DNA from: Paratinospora sagittata
Lineage: Eukaryota; Streptophyta; Magnoliopsida; Ranunculales; Menispermaceae
Assembly (NCBI GenBank): GCA_035771175.1
Contig: CM069593.1
Coordinates: 20,117,956 to 20,181,955 of the forward strand
Length of the DNA stretch: 64,000 bases
Direction: 5' to 3'
Position 1 is the stretch's first letter; each line of letters starts with the position of its first letter. The position numbers and the translations under genes were made by a program. Under the pieces are notes generated by a model. It was not told the DNA's origin and ran no database searches. It saw only the letters and a program-made list of their open reading frames with translations. This document shows positions 44,770 through 55,539 of the stretch, in pieces.

Positions 44770-45065
44770 ATATACATATGGTAATATACTTTTCAACCTG
44801 ATGCATATGTGACTATATATATACACATTAATATATTAATATATACCCATTCATATATTAATATACTTTTCAACCTGATGCATATATGACTATATATATA
44901 AACATTAATATATTAATATGTACTCATTCATATATTAATATATTCACTCATATATTAATATACTTTTCAACCTCATGCATATATGACTATATATATATAC
45001 ACATTACTGCATTAATATATACTCATTCATATATTAATATACGTTCATATTAGTATATTAATAAT
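44770..45065. repeat. AT-rich tandem repeat inside the solo LTR
   Basis: About three imperfect units built of catgcatatatgactatata and attcatatattaatatac words. Length varies between units. Confidence 0.75.
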
Positions 45066-45611
45066 ATAATTCTCAACATCCTTTTGATCACCATAATTTT
45101 CACCAACATACTGTACAGTTTCAAAATTTCCAGCACATAGGATTTAGTCATTGAATTGGCTAAATTCACTTTCCTAATTCTAATCTCTATCATCCATAAT
45201 CACAACATATTCAACATTAATTTCTAGCATTTAGACACATCAAAATCACATAATTCAGTCACGGAAATTAGGCTCCAAGACTCCTACTTAACCAGATTTG
45301 AAATACCCAAATCAATCATGAAATTCATCATTTTATCATCAAATTAATCATGTAAGAACATCATGGATTTCCAGCCATTAAACCCAGTCTTCCAATCATC
45401 CCATCTACTCATTGAAGATCAGCCAAAATCAAGTATGTTGGATAACTAATCAAGAAAATTGCAAAATTGGAAATGTTAACTCAAAATACCAAGAATTTAC
45501 CTTGGTTTGAAGCTCCCAAACCCATTGCTCTTCTTCTTCAACGTTTGCTGAAATTGTGTTTTTGTTGCTTAGGTTGGTTCATATATTCATTTATTCAATT
45601 CAACAACTCAG

Positions 45612-45995
45612 GAGTGTCAAACGTTGTGTAACAAATGTCCAACAAACTTAACACTTGTGAAATGAAGAGTTTCACAAGTGTATAACAAGTGTCCAATAAG
45701 CAAAACACTTGTTGAATGAAGAGTTTGAAGAGTTTCACATGTATATAACAAGTGGCCAACAAGTTAAACACTTGTTGAATGAAGAGTTTCACATGTGTAT
45801 AACAAGTACAAGTGTCCAACAAACTAAACACTTGTTGAATAAAGTTTCACATGTGTATAACAAGTACAAGTGTCCAACAAGAATGAAAAGTTTCACATGT
45901 GTATAACAAGTGTCTAACAAGCTACACACTTGTTGAATGAAGATTTTCAAACGTGTATAACAAGTGTCTAACAAACTTAACACTTGTTGAATGAA
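45612..45995. repeat. Minisatellite of about 55-bp units inside the solo LTR
   Basis: Six to seven imperfect units containing gtttcacatgtgtataacaa, gtgtccaacaa and acacttgttgaatgaag. Each unit carries AACAAGTGT and its reverse complement ACACTTGTT, so single strands could fold. The open frames here on both strands are repeat artefacts. Confidence 0.85.
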
Positions 45996-46266
45996 AAAAA
46001 ATAAAAATAAAAGGTGAGCAACCCAATTTCATTTGATTCCATGCTCCCCTCCACTATACTTAATTGATCATAACACATGATTATTTTATGTATTAGACCA
46101 TTATACACTAATACATATCAAACACATCAATTTATTAAAATACCCCGTACACACCGTATACGGGTATTATACACATTAACTACGTGCACAAGACCTTGTA
46201 TTGGGCAGTCCACGTCATCATGACGTCAGGTCCAGAAAGTGGGTCGTTACAATCTCCGCCAGCCAT

Positions 46267-46988
46267 GATCACACGTGGAGGTTAAAGTACTAATCCAAGT
46301 GGCTCGCGAACCGAACGGAATCGCGACGGTGACGATAAACCAACCGAAATCACGGTTCACGGTGACGAAATCACTGTTCACAAAACGTTGTTCACTGTTC
46401 ATAAAACCCTGTTCATACAACTCTGTTCATAAAACATTGTGCACAAAACACCGTTCACGCTGCACACTGCTGCACGCTGCCCAATGTTGCACGTTGCACA
46501 CTGCCCACTGCTGCACGTTGCACGCTACACACCTGTCGCCGGTCACCGTCATTGTTCACTTTCGCCGGTTCACCGTTGTCTGTTCACCGTCATCTCGACG
46601 ATCGAACACTCAACCGCTTCCTCACCTCCGCCAACACCAGATCTTACTCTCTCCTCATCTTCCTCAACGTCGTTCAACTTCACGACAAGCACGAGCTCCA
46701 TCTCCAAGAACTTCGTTCCGAATTCGATGGCCGAGTTCGTCGAGTCGAAGACAAAGCTCTCCGTCGGTCCGATCGAACGGCCTCCGGTCGTGTCGACGAA
46801 GCATATCGCGGTTCTTGTTGCGGCGTTGGTGGTCTCGGCGCCTTTCTTGGTGAAAGAAGAAGAGGGTCACCACTTGTTTTGATTCAAACCATAAAAACCC
46901 TACTCCGAGTGATTCCTGTGAAGAAATCATGGAATCGTAAGGTGCATCATGCGGTGATTCCTCCAATGGCGGCGGATCAAGGAAGATG
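46267..46988 (-). other. Copia copy 2 leader with GC-rich short repeats
   Basis: Untranslated leader between primer-binding site and gag start. Bases about 46380-46560 are built of GTTCACTG and TGCACGTTGCAC words, the reverse complement of the array in the copy 1 leader. Open frames on both strands (for example 46439-46882 plus) have no recognisable domain. Confidence 0.6.
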
Positions 46989-47000
46989 GCTCTGATACCA
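46989..47000 (-). other. Primer-binding site of Copia copy 2
   Basis: Reverse complement of TGGTATCAGAGC, directly inside the LTR that starts at 47001; initiator Met-tRNA type. Confidence 0.85.
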
Positions 47001-47120
47001 TGTCAAAATAAACTCTACCCTTTTTTCATTCACAACCATCAAATATATCGTAATTACAAAAATTGAAGTAAGGGTAAATATCGTAATTACAAAAACTAAA
47101 GTAAGGGTAATATCGTAATA
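47001..47120 (-). repeat. 5' LTR of Copia copy 2
   Basis: 120 bp, same ends as 39304-39423 but with several substitutions and compensating one-base indels. Followed by the CATAG target duplication. Confidence 0.9.
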
Positions 47121-47474
47121 CATAGTCTCCTCTTCTTCTTTTCTTAATAATAGTGATCACAAAATGTGTTATTTCTTTGGCAACAAATCGTTATCTTGTC
47201 ATTAAATAATACGTTACAAGCATTATCATCACCATATTATTGACCAGAATAGAATGTTCTCCTTTTTCTTGATAAATTCAACAAACTCCGTTGGTAAGTC
47301 AAATAGAAGTTTTAGGTAAAACATTGTTGGAAGGGTAAAAAAAAACTTATATAAACTTGAATTGTCCACTTTCAACTGCCATTCACCTTTCTTAACTAGC
47401 ACAGAAACGAGAAAAGAATAAAAAAAAATTGTTCTCCATCAACAATAGTTTTAACATGATTTTTAGTACATAAT

Positions 47475-47518
47475 ACATGTTCCGTAAAAACATATGCCCA
47501 ATAAAGAATATCGTAATA
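47475..47518 (-). repeat. Fragment of a Copia LTR (copy 1 type)
   Basis: In reverse it reads TATTACGATATTC...GGGCATATG..., matching the first about 35 bases of the copy 1 LTR with a short extra segment. Unit B lacks it at the equivalent place (about 55060-55080). It is a relic of a third insertion of this family in unit A. Confidence 0.7.
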
Positions 47519-47982
47519 ATTATCCTGAACCAATTAAATAACTCAATTTTTTGTTGTTGATGCGCTTTCAATTTTGGAGGTCCCATTCTTCCACTGTGCT
47601 ATCATTTTGAAGCGGCAGAAATTCTTTCTCCCATCACCCATTTTCTCTGCATCTGAAAATATTCTCCATTTTCACGACCCGCACAAAATACCAATGAAGT
47701 CTATATACATCGTCACAGAGTTTCTTAAGAATAACAACCTTCAAGATTTTTGGAATAAATCAATTCAGGCTTGATATAATATTTAAAGTCATTCTGGCCA
47801 CTAAAGATGGCAGTATAACAAGACCCAACACAAAGATTGCACTCTAAATATTTTTCAGCATTAAGAAGAGACCTTATTTCAAAAGGGAAGCTAGATTCCC
47901 TGTCGATCAATATAGTGTGATGTCAAGATCTTACAGAACAAACGCTGGTTTCGTTCTCGTCTGTACATGAATGTGCTCATGT

Positions 47983-48836
47983 CTAGTCTGACCCTCTCTT
48001 AGTCTGCATTAACAAAAGAAGTTATCAAAAAAAAATAAACAAACACACTTTACCAAAATATACACACAAAAGCAAAAGCACATAGCTTACCAGCATTTCA
48101 TGGTCTCCCATAATCTCTTCCATTAGTTCTCGTACTGGCTCAGCAGCACTGTTAGGGACAAGTGCTGCAAATACAGCTGGCTCTAGTCCTATTAGAAGCA
48201 ATATCACTAATTAAACTCTATTTAATGTTCAAGATCCATTTTCGTTGGTCGGCATGATAGAATCTAAATAACAGTAAAATTTGAAGCGGTTAAATGCCAA
48301 AAAAGCAAGACCAATCCCACATCTCTCTTGCAGCATGAATATATAAACCTCCTTCTCTGGTTGTCCCATTGTTTCCTTTTAGTCTCCACATCTCAGGGCT
48401 CCATTAAATTGAAGGGTCAATCAAATCCCCAGTTACTCTTTTTACAAAAGAGTAAAAAGGACCAATGGAACAGAGTCCAATTAACTATTGGTTATAAGGA
48501 CTAACCTAAACAACAATCTAGGCTGTAATTGATGCACAAGATGGCGGGTCTTTATGCAACTAACCACACATATATATCAGCTGTATATGAATCAGGATGT
48601 TAGGTACCAATTTCTGGGAATGCATCGATGAACATCATCATCTCCTCCCCGCTCAAACCGGATAAGAAATAAATTCGTGGCAATGACTTTGCAATCTGCA
48701 GGAGGGAGGACATTCACTATTTTAATAAACGTAAATAATACAGGATGATGAGACACTATCCATGAACAGTTGATCAGGACCCTTTACCATTAATCAACTA
48801 AAAAAAAGGAAAAAATACAACCTTCACTGCCTCCAT
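47983..48836 (-). CDS. Unidentified conserved small gene, 3' exons (unit A)
   Basis: Four exon-like blocks on the minus strand with GT-AG borders and consistent phases: 48836-48822 (or longer, 5' end unknown), 48695-48608, 48188-48091 and 48003-47983. Joined, they encode about 73 residues including RIYFLSGLSGEEMMMFIDAF, LEPAVFAALVPNSAAEPVRE and LMEEIMGDHEML, ending TKRGSD and a stop. The composition and splice pattern look like a real plant gene, but I do not recognise the family. The 5' side runs into repeat sequence (SINE-like at 48945-49029), so upstream exons are missing or displaced. Bases below 47983 are probably the 3' UTR. Confidence 0.55.
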
Positions 48837-48944
48837 ATTTGACCGGCTGGGTCGAGCCATGTAATAGTCGGGTTCTAGTTTGAACGGAGCAATTTAAAGC
48901 GGGTCGGGCCAAGCCCATAGGTTTCGGGCCAAATTGCCATCCTT

Positions 48945-49029
48945 AGGAGGCGGGGTGGGGTTTGATCACCCAACCTCATGGTTGGGAAGTGGGCGTCTTA
49001 CCAAGTGAACTATGCACCTGCACCCCGTC
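48945..49029 (-). repeat. tRNA-derived SINE-like head
   Basis: On the minus strand: tagttcacttggtaag (A box-like, 49012-48997), then about 40 bases later ggtgatcaaacccc (B box-like, 48970-48957). Spacing fits a tRNA-derived pol III promoter. The strand continues into ggatggcaatttggcccg-type repeat sequence down to about 48870. Not a functional tRNA: no cloverleaf ends. Confidence 0.45.
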
Positions 49030-50965
49030 CACCATGTAGTGACATAATTAAATAACACTATACTCAATTAACATATTCTAACATAATATTGAACATACCA
49101 AAATCAACTAAGATAACAATACTACTCTTATTAGAATTATCACTCTTTCTTCTAAGTAAAATATCGATAACGTAAAATCAAAATTAAACTGCCTGCTGCA
49201 ATCGCTACAACTGTTCCTTACACTGCATTATTAATTCCTGAAAAAATAAAAAATAAAAAAATGGGTGAGCTAATGCCCAATGAATCATCTTAAACAATAT
49301 TCTTGAACTCTTATTTGTTAATAATATAATACATCAAATCAATTAGATATTCAAACAAGTGCATATATTACGTTGCAACATTAATTTGTTTTAAGTGTCG
49401 TCGCTAACCATCTATTTGGGTTGTAGACCACCAGGCGGAATCACATTTTCCTTGGAACTCCTTTCGAATGGAATCCAAAATTCACTGGCTATTGTGGCAC
49501 ATAACCTTGGCCTTTTAGAAATTCCCAGGATAGGCCAAGACACCTTTTAATGTATTGTTATTTTTTTAGTGACTTTAATGAGACAAATAATATGACTAGC
49601 ATACAAACATTATTAATGTAACGTATTAACATATCATCCCATTATAAAACTATTACTGAATAACACCCAACAACTCATATCATGTCATAATTCAACAATA
49701 ATCATTTCATACATGTGAATAGTATCATATACTTAAATAGTACCGTATCCCAAGGCTGTACCAAAATAATAGTTCTCAAAAAAATTAACCAGACTAGTCT
49801 TCAGGTTGAGTGGTAGAGTCACAATGGCTCACTTAAATATCTCTCTTCTAGAGTAACAAGTTGTCTCTCGTTCACTATTCAAAGGTACTTGAGACAAAAC
49901 TCTGTCTAGCTAATTAAATCAATTACTAATTCAACTAAGTAATGGTATGGTGCATGGATTTCATATACCAAGGTGCATGCATAAATAGTATGGCATACGT
50001 AAATATAAGATATAATGAAAGTGCATGATAACTTTATGAAAAGACATAATACAATAATTTAAGAAGTTAATTCACAGACACACATCTAACTAGATAAAAT
50101 GTAACATGCTAGAAATAAATAAGAATAAAGGAAAAAGTCAAGGATCACACCCACATGAACACGCGTAATCCGTCGTTCGAGTTCCTCATCATGTATAAAT
50201 CTCCACTTTTGAAGTGTTGACTTGGGTTGGGCGTTTGGACAAATTTGGGATAGGGATCACACCTTACTAATATATCACTCAATGAAAGTAGTAATAAATG
50301 GTGATTATTTCTGACGTACAATATCCACAAAAGGGGAAGTATAGAGCATACTATATATCACTCAATTACTACTAGCTTTTACACTACAAACTATTATAAC
50401 TCTCACAATATTTACTAGAACACTTCTAATTCTCACTTGAACTCTCTACACTTGAGTTCTCACTCTCGCTTGGATGGTTTGGAATGAATATCAAGCACAC
50501 CTATTTATATTAATTTACAACACATCACAACCACATAATTTAAAATTTACAAAAAAATCATGGTCTTACACATGTTTTTTACTTTTTCACCAATAATTTA
50601 AACATAGTGTTAGGCTTTGACTTGGGCTTAGAATCTTTTAAATATTGGGCTTGGGCTTACGCTTGATCATAAATTCAAAATAACTATACTTCTTAGAATT
50701 GATGTTAGACTTGGCCTTTGAACTTATAATGGACATGGCTCAAAATAAATTTATACTATATTAATTTTCTTATTTTGTAACATTTAGATAGTAACGGTGG
50801 TAAAAATATTAATTTTTACTTATTTATTTATTGATTATGTATTTTATAAGTTTATAAAAAATTTAGAGTATTACAAAATCTTATTTTAATTAGGGTAATA
50901 TGTTTATATCAACCATAAAGATAAAGGGTTAAATTTTGATATTAACCCGGAAAACCCTTTCCAAT
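49030..50965. other. Spacer between units A and B, no gene seen
   Basis: AT-rich. On the minus strand 49555-49435 stays open for about 40 codons (RLCATIASEFWIPFERSSKE) and could be an old exon or repeat fragment, but I do not recognise it. A tRNA-like phrase at about 49805-49820 (ttgagtggtagagtc) may be another SINE remnant. Confidence 0.45.
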
Positions 50966-51947
50966 TCAAACATTATTGCAATTAGAATTGATATATTATA
51001 TGAAATAAAATAGGAATTATTAAAAAAATAATTAGAAAAAAAACATTAAAATAGCTAAACATATTTATTTTAATAACTAGGGTGATTATTAGTTTATTTA
51101 GTTGTCAAATACATGTTTATTCACTTTCTTGTGGATAGTAGATTAAAGTGCACATTTTATTTTATTAATTCATTAAATTATTTTATTTTTTGTTTTTTTT
51201 GTTTTTTTTTCTAATAGGTAATTTTATAAACATAAACAGCTAGATTTTTTAAAAGTATATAAGAGTTATATTTGTAATTGGTATTTTATTTTATATAAAA
51301 TATTAATTCTAATTGCAATTAATAATGTTAGTAAATGTAAAAGATTTTGAACTATAATTTTTTATATAGAAGCTTTAGATGTGTTATTTATCTTTACTTT
51401 TATTTTTATTATGAAGAATATGTATTAATTATAATTTATTTATTTATTTTTTTGGGTGTCTTCCGAGCTGAAAATGAGCTTTTCTTTTTCTTTATTTTGG
51501 GTGGGGTCACTTTTTTTTTAATAGTTGAAGCTGTTAAAAAAGGTGTTAAAACGGTCAAATACTTTACATTATTATTTTTAGAATATAAAATACTTTACAT
51601 TTAACAACCAATAAACATGGCTTGTGAATCAACACACCTAAAATGTACATCCAAACGGTATATGTCACTTTTCGTATATTATTCGATTGTCTCAGTTATA
51701 TGTCGAACAAATAATTTAAGACAATCTAATAATATACAAAAGTAATGTATACTTTGAATATACCTTTAAATGTCACTTTGGCTTTTTGGTTCAAAGATAA
51801 AATCAAATATGAAGAGTTCCTAGATACTATCTCCCATCTTTCCTATTCCTATTCCTATTACAAACCCAGTTTGAAAATCAAATATGAAGTTTTTAAATAC
51901 GATCACCTATTCATATTCCTATTCCTATTCCTATTCCTAGTGGGCAC

Positions 51948-52799
51948 GCATACCCTGTGTGCCACGTGGCGTAGGGTCTTTGATTATTTTTTTTTAAGTT
52001 TTTTCTTGGTTTTTTTTATTTTTTATTTTAACTAGTTTTTTAAGGCTTTGGTTAAAAGTTTATGATTTATTTATTTTTTTCACACTTCTTTCTCCTTATC
52101 CTTTTCATGTTATTTTCTTTTACTTCTTTGTTTTTTGTGGAATTTATTTAATATTAAAATTTAATACTAATTCTAATATTAATAAAATTTATAGTCATTT
52201 TATTTTTAAAATTTTTAAATTATTAATTTATTAAATATTATTAAAATTAAAAATGTTTTATTGCAACTAAATACTAATATAACATTCTTATCCTCATACT
52301 TTTCAAATCTTTTTTAAAAATTTTAATTCTCATTCTTATTGTTAAATTCTTACATAGGAAACGTGCAAGAACAATATGTGAGCTCTGACTCTCATATATT
52401 GGACGGATCAGGAAAGTATTTTAAAAAGAAAAAAAATCAAACAAACAAACAAACAGTTGAAGAAAGGGTGAAAAAGTCTTGTCATATTTCTCAATTTTTT
52501 TTTTAAATAATGAAAGTCTGCCCAAGATCCAAGCCATACAAAATCTGTTAGCATTTTTGAATTTTAATAATATCAAATAAATATAATTAATAAATATTTT
52601 AAAAACCTAAAACTTCAAAATATTAAATTAAATTTAATAATATTAAAATAAGTTTCATAAAAAAAGAATGACAAAAAAAAGGTGTTTTTCGGAAAAGAAA
52701 ATGTCACAAATCTATAATAAAAGAAAAACAAATAACAAAAACTCAAAAAAAAAAATTCAAAACCCTGAGCCACGCGACAGTGCGTGGCAGAGGGTATGC
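51948..52799. mobile_element. TIR-like element upstream of kinase B
   Basis: Same ends as at 36678-37293 (gcataccctgtg ... cagagggtatgc), with an internal block absent from unit A. The right-hand hairpin has one changed base (gccacgcg-acag-tgcgtggc). Confidence 0.45.
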
Positions 52800-52841
52800 C
52801 TTTCCACGGAACCCGCAGGCTTCAGCTAAAACGCACTCTCT

Positions 52842-53093
52842 TCTATTCGTATTAAAGTCGTATAGTTCTATTGGACTCGTATAATCCTATTCCTATTATT
52901 CTCCTATAAGACTCGTACAATCCTATTCCTATTAGACTCCAATTAGACTCTTATAATCCTATTTCTATTAGGCTCCTATTAGACTCCAATTAGACTCGTA
53001 TAATCCTATTCCTATGAGGCTCCTATAAGACTCGCACAATCCTATTCTTATTAGACTCCAATTAGACTCGTATAATCCTATTCCTATTACAAA
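52842..53093. repeat. TATTCC/TATTAGACTC minisatellite, unit B
   Basis: Shorter version of the array at 37330-37653, in the same position before the kinase. Confidence 0.85.
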
Positions 53094-53330
53094 CCAGGTG
53101 TCTTGGTGACTGTCTATTTAAAACCGACAAATCACCTGAGAATTCATCGGGCTTTGTGATAATTTCTCCTGCGCTGAAGTGTGATCAGGTGGTTGTGTTG
53201 GGTTCTCTCGCCCTAGAGTGTGATTATCAGTGGTGGCCGGCGGGTTCTTGAGTTCAAGCGTTATAATATTTGTGATTACTACTAGCGAAAAGAAGTGAAG
53301 TGTTGTTGTGGGTTCTGTACGTAAGTAGCC

Positions 53331-54506
53331 ATGACTGATTTGCTTAATCACTTCGACATCATTGACGAACTTGGTGAAGGGTCTTATGGCAGTGTGTGGA
53401 GATGTCGGGATAAGCACACTGGTGAGCTCGTCGCCATTAAATTGATGAAACAAAAGTATCCTGAAGATGAGTGTTTGAATCATCCAGAAGTCAGGTCTTT
53501 GCGGAATCTCAGGCATCCTAACATTGTGGAGCTCAAGCAAGTGCTTACAGAAAACAATAATCTGTTCTTGGTGTTTGAATCCATGGAGAACAGCCTATGG
53601 AAATTGATGAAGGAAAGATCATGCAAGATTTTCTCAGAAGACGAAGTTCGCAGTTACGCCTTCCAACTCTTCTTGGCACTGGCATACATGCACCAACAAG
53701 GCTACTTTCACCGAGATCTTAAGCCAGATAACTTCTTGGTTTCGGCCTCTGGAAGATTGATTAAGATTGCTGATTTTGGAATGGCCCATGAGGTTTCACT
53801 TTTTGGTGAGACACCATACACAGGGTGCGTGACTACTCGCTGGTATCGAGCCCCGGAGGTTCTGCTTTGTTCTTCGTACACCCCAGCAATTGATATGTGG
53901 GCAATGGGTGCTATCATTGCTGAACTTTTTACGTCGGTGCCTATGTTCCCTGGTCGTGATCAGAAGGACCAGATTTACCAAATATGCAATGTGATTGGAA
54001 GTCCTAACGAGGAGTCATGGGCAGATGGGATTCTGCGTGCAAAAGCCATAAATTTTCAATTTCCAAAGTTATATGGTTACGATCTCTCTCGTATGATTCC
54101 GTGTGCAAGTAAAGAGGCTATTAATCTCATTGTTTCACTTTGCTCTTGGGATCCCTACAAAAGGCCAACTGCTGCAGAGGCACTTCATCATCCCTTCTTT
54201 GCATCTTGCTTCTACATTCCACCATCCATTAGAAGTACCCAATTTGAAGTAGCAGCGGCAGCTAAGGAGGAGGACATTGCATTGGTAAAGGCCATGCATC
54301 AACTCACAGTAGCAGAGGCAGCTAGGAAGGAGGAAATTGCATTGGAAGAGGCATTTTATCAACTCAGAGTAGCAGCAGCAGCAATGGAGGCCAAGGAAAG
54401 TGCATTGGAAAAGGCATTTTATCAACTCACAGTAGCAGCAGCAGCTAAGGAGGAGGTGGAAATTGCATTGGAAATTCATCAACTCATGGAGGCCCAGGGC
54501 TTATAG
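53331..54506 (+). CDS. Intron-free MAK/MHK-like protein kinase with repeat tail, copy B
   Basis: 391 aa, nearly identical to copy A. Catalytic motifs GEGSYGSV, VAIK, HRDLKPDN, DFG and APE are kept; the activation motif is again T-G-C. By hand I count five amino-acid replacements against copy A (for example H to P after KQKY, S to N in MESSLW, L to F near SEDEV), seven silent changes, and one in-frame 9-base deletion in the fourth tail repeat. More silent than replacement changes suggests the protein has been under some constraint. Frame is open with no break. Confidence 0.88.
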   Translation: MTDLLNHFDIIDELGEGSYGSVWRCRDKHTGELVAIKLMKQKYPEDECLNHPEVRSLRNLRHPNIVELKQVLTENNNLFLVFESMENSLWKLMKERSCKIFSEDEVRSYAFQLFLALAYMHQQGYFHRDLKPDNFLVSASGRLIKIADFGMAHEVSLFGETPYTGCVTTRWYRAPEVLLCSSYTPAIDMWAMGAIIAELFTSVPMFPGRDQKDQIYQICNVIGSPNEESWADGILRAKAINFQFPKLYGYDLSRMIPCASKEAINLIVSLCSWDPYKRPTAAEALHHPFFASCFYIPPSIRSTQFEVAAAAKEEDIALVKAMHQLTVAEAARKEEIALEEAFYQLRVAAAAMEAKESALEKAFYQLTVAAAAKEEVEIALEIHQLMEAQGL

Positions 54507-55539
54507 CACAAAGAGTATTATGAGAAGTACTATTAATTAATTTGTTGTTAATACTCTGGACTGTTTCACTATATGATATATTCTTTAAGTACTCAAATAT
54601 GAATGATGAAGAAGTGACTCGTACACTTACGAATACTTTTAAAAATTGAGTGTAAAGGGAAAGTGATCTTTATCATCTTCATGTAAACTACAAACAAATT
54701 AACAACACTTGAGAAGCTTGTTCACATAGTCTCCTTTCCTTCTTTTCTTAATAGCAGTGATCACAAAATGTGTTATTTCTTTGCCAACAAATCGTTATCT
54801 TGTCTTTAAATAATACGTTACAAGCATTATCATCACCATATTATTGACCAGAATAGAATGTTCTCCTTTTTCTTGATAAATTCAACAAACACCATTGGTA
54901 AGTCAAATAGAAGTTTTAGGGAAAACATTGTCCACTTTAATATAAACTTGAATTGTCTACTTTCAACTGCCATTCACCTTTCTTAACTAGCACAGAGACG
55001 AGAAAAGAATAAAAAAAAAAATTGTTCTCCATCAACAATTGTTTCAACATGATGTTTTAGTACATAACATTTTACATTATCCTGAACCAATTAAATAACT
55101 CAATTTTTTGTTGTTGATGGGCTTTTAATTTTGGATGCCCCATTCTTCCACTGTGCTATTATTTTGAAGCGGCAGAAATTCTTTCTCCCATCACCCATTT
55201 TCTCTGCATCTGAAATTGTTCTCCATTTTCACGACCCGCACAAAATACCAATGAAGTCTATATACATCCTCACAGAGTTTCTTAAGAATAACAACCTTCA
55301 AGATTTTTGGAATAAATCAATTCAGGCTTGATATAATATTTAAAGTCATTCTGGCCACTAAAGATGGCAGTATAACAAGACCCAACACAAAGATTGCACT
55401 CTAAATATTTTTCAGCATTAAGAAGAGACCTTATTTCAAAAGGGAAGCTAGATTCCCTGTTGATCAATATAGTGTGATGTCAAGATCTTACAGAACAAAC
55501 GCTGGTTTCGTTCTCGTCTGTACATGAATGTGCTCATGT

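Larger units (their letters stand above)
43549..46251. mobile_element. Probable solo LTR (Ty3-gypsy-like) nested in Copia copy 2
   Basis: About 2.7 kb starting TGTCACGACGCC and ending GGGTCGTTACA, so the two ends form a short inverted repeat with TG...CA termini, similar to starts known from plant Ty3-gypsy LTRs. Flanks CTCTC (43544-43548) and ATCTC (46252-46256) fit a 5-bp target duplication with one mismatch. No coding domain inside; it holds AT-rich tandem repeats and a minisatellite. The copia gag frame is interrupted exactly here. Orientation not decided. Confidence 0.65.
39430..46266 (-). pseudogene. Copia copy 2 gag-pol, broken
   Basis: The gag start codon is at 46266 on the minus strand and is cut off after a few codons by the insertion at 43549-46251. 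Gag continues at about 43543-42860 (UBN2-like capsid: LRGENYDEW ... LLWNDLKNRF), then a CCHC knuckle (CNRCNREGHAESSC). The protease active site reads DTRASNH in place of DTGASNH. GAG-pre-integrase (42017-41766), integrase (41744-41340), reverse transcriptase (41003-39883) and RNase H (39702-39430) are all recognisable but lie in different frames separated by stops and frameshifts. It cannot make functional proteins. It does show what gag sequence copy 1 has lost. Confidence 0.9.
39304..47120 (-). mobile_element. Ty1-copia LTR retrotransposon, copy 2, decayed, in unit A
   Basis: Reads on the minus strand. 120-bp LTRs at 39304-39423 and 47001-47120, target duplication CATAG (39299-39303 and 47121-47125), primer-binding site in reverse at 46989-47000, purine tract in reverse at 39424-39430. 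Unit B carries the same flank without the element (near 54726), which confirms the insertion point. Internal protein sequence is very close to copy 1, but the LTRs are a different variant. Its gag start is split by a roughly 2.7-kb insertion (43549-46251). The two LTRs differ by several substitutions and small indels, so it is clearly older than copy 1. Confidence 0.93.
36080..48535. repeat. Duplicated unit A (interrupted by Copia copy 2)
   Basis: Collinear with unit B (about 51355-56074) and the visible part of unit C (from about 61255). Order: AT-rich leader, TATTCC runs, TIR-like element, minisatellite, kinase, spacer, small minus-strand gene. Removing the Copia insertion (39304-47120 plus one CATAG) leaves about 4.6 kb, close to unit B. 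Right-hand homology with B stops at GATGC (48535 versus 56074). Unit A lacks a block of about 250-350 bases that B and C share upstream of the minisatellite, so B and C are closer relatives. Confidence 0.88.

Noticed and set aside
45612..45995. CRISPR-like array
   Set aside because: Units are contiguous and imperfect with no spacers, in plant nuclear DNA; it is a minisatellite.
46439..46995. Overlapping plus-strand frames up to 192 codons in the Copia copy 2 leader
   Set aside because: Made of GC-rich short repeats, no known domain, opposite to the element's reading direction.
47574..47774. 66-codon plus-strand frame conserved in unit B (55131-55331)
   Set aside because: Probably antisense to the 3' UTR of the small minus-strand gene; conservation is explained by the duplication.
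48945..49029. Possible functional tRNA gene
   Set aside because: A and B box-like motifs are present, but no acceptor stem or terminator; fits a SINE head better.
49435..49555. About 40 open codons on the minus strand in the A-B spacer
   Set aside because: Short, unrecognised, no clear splice borders; kept only as a note in the spacer entry.
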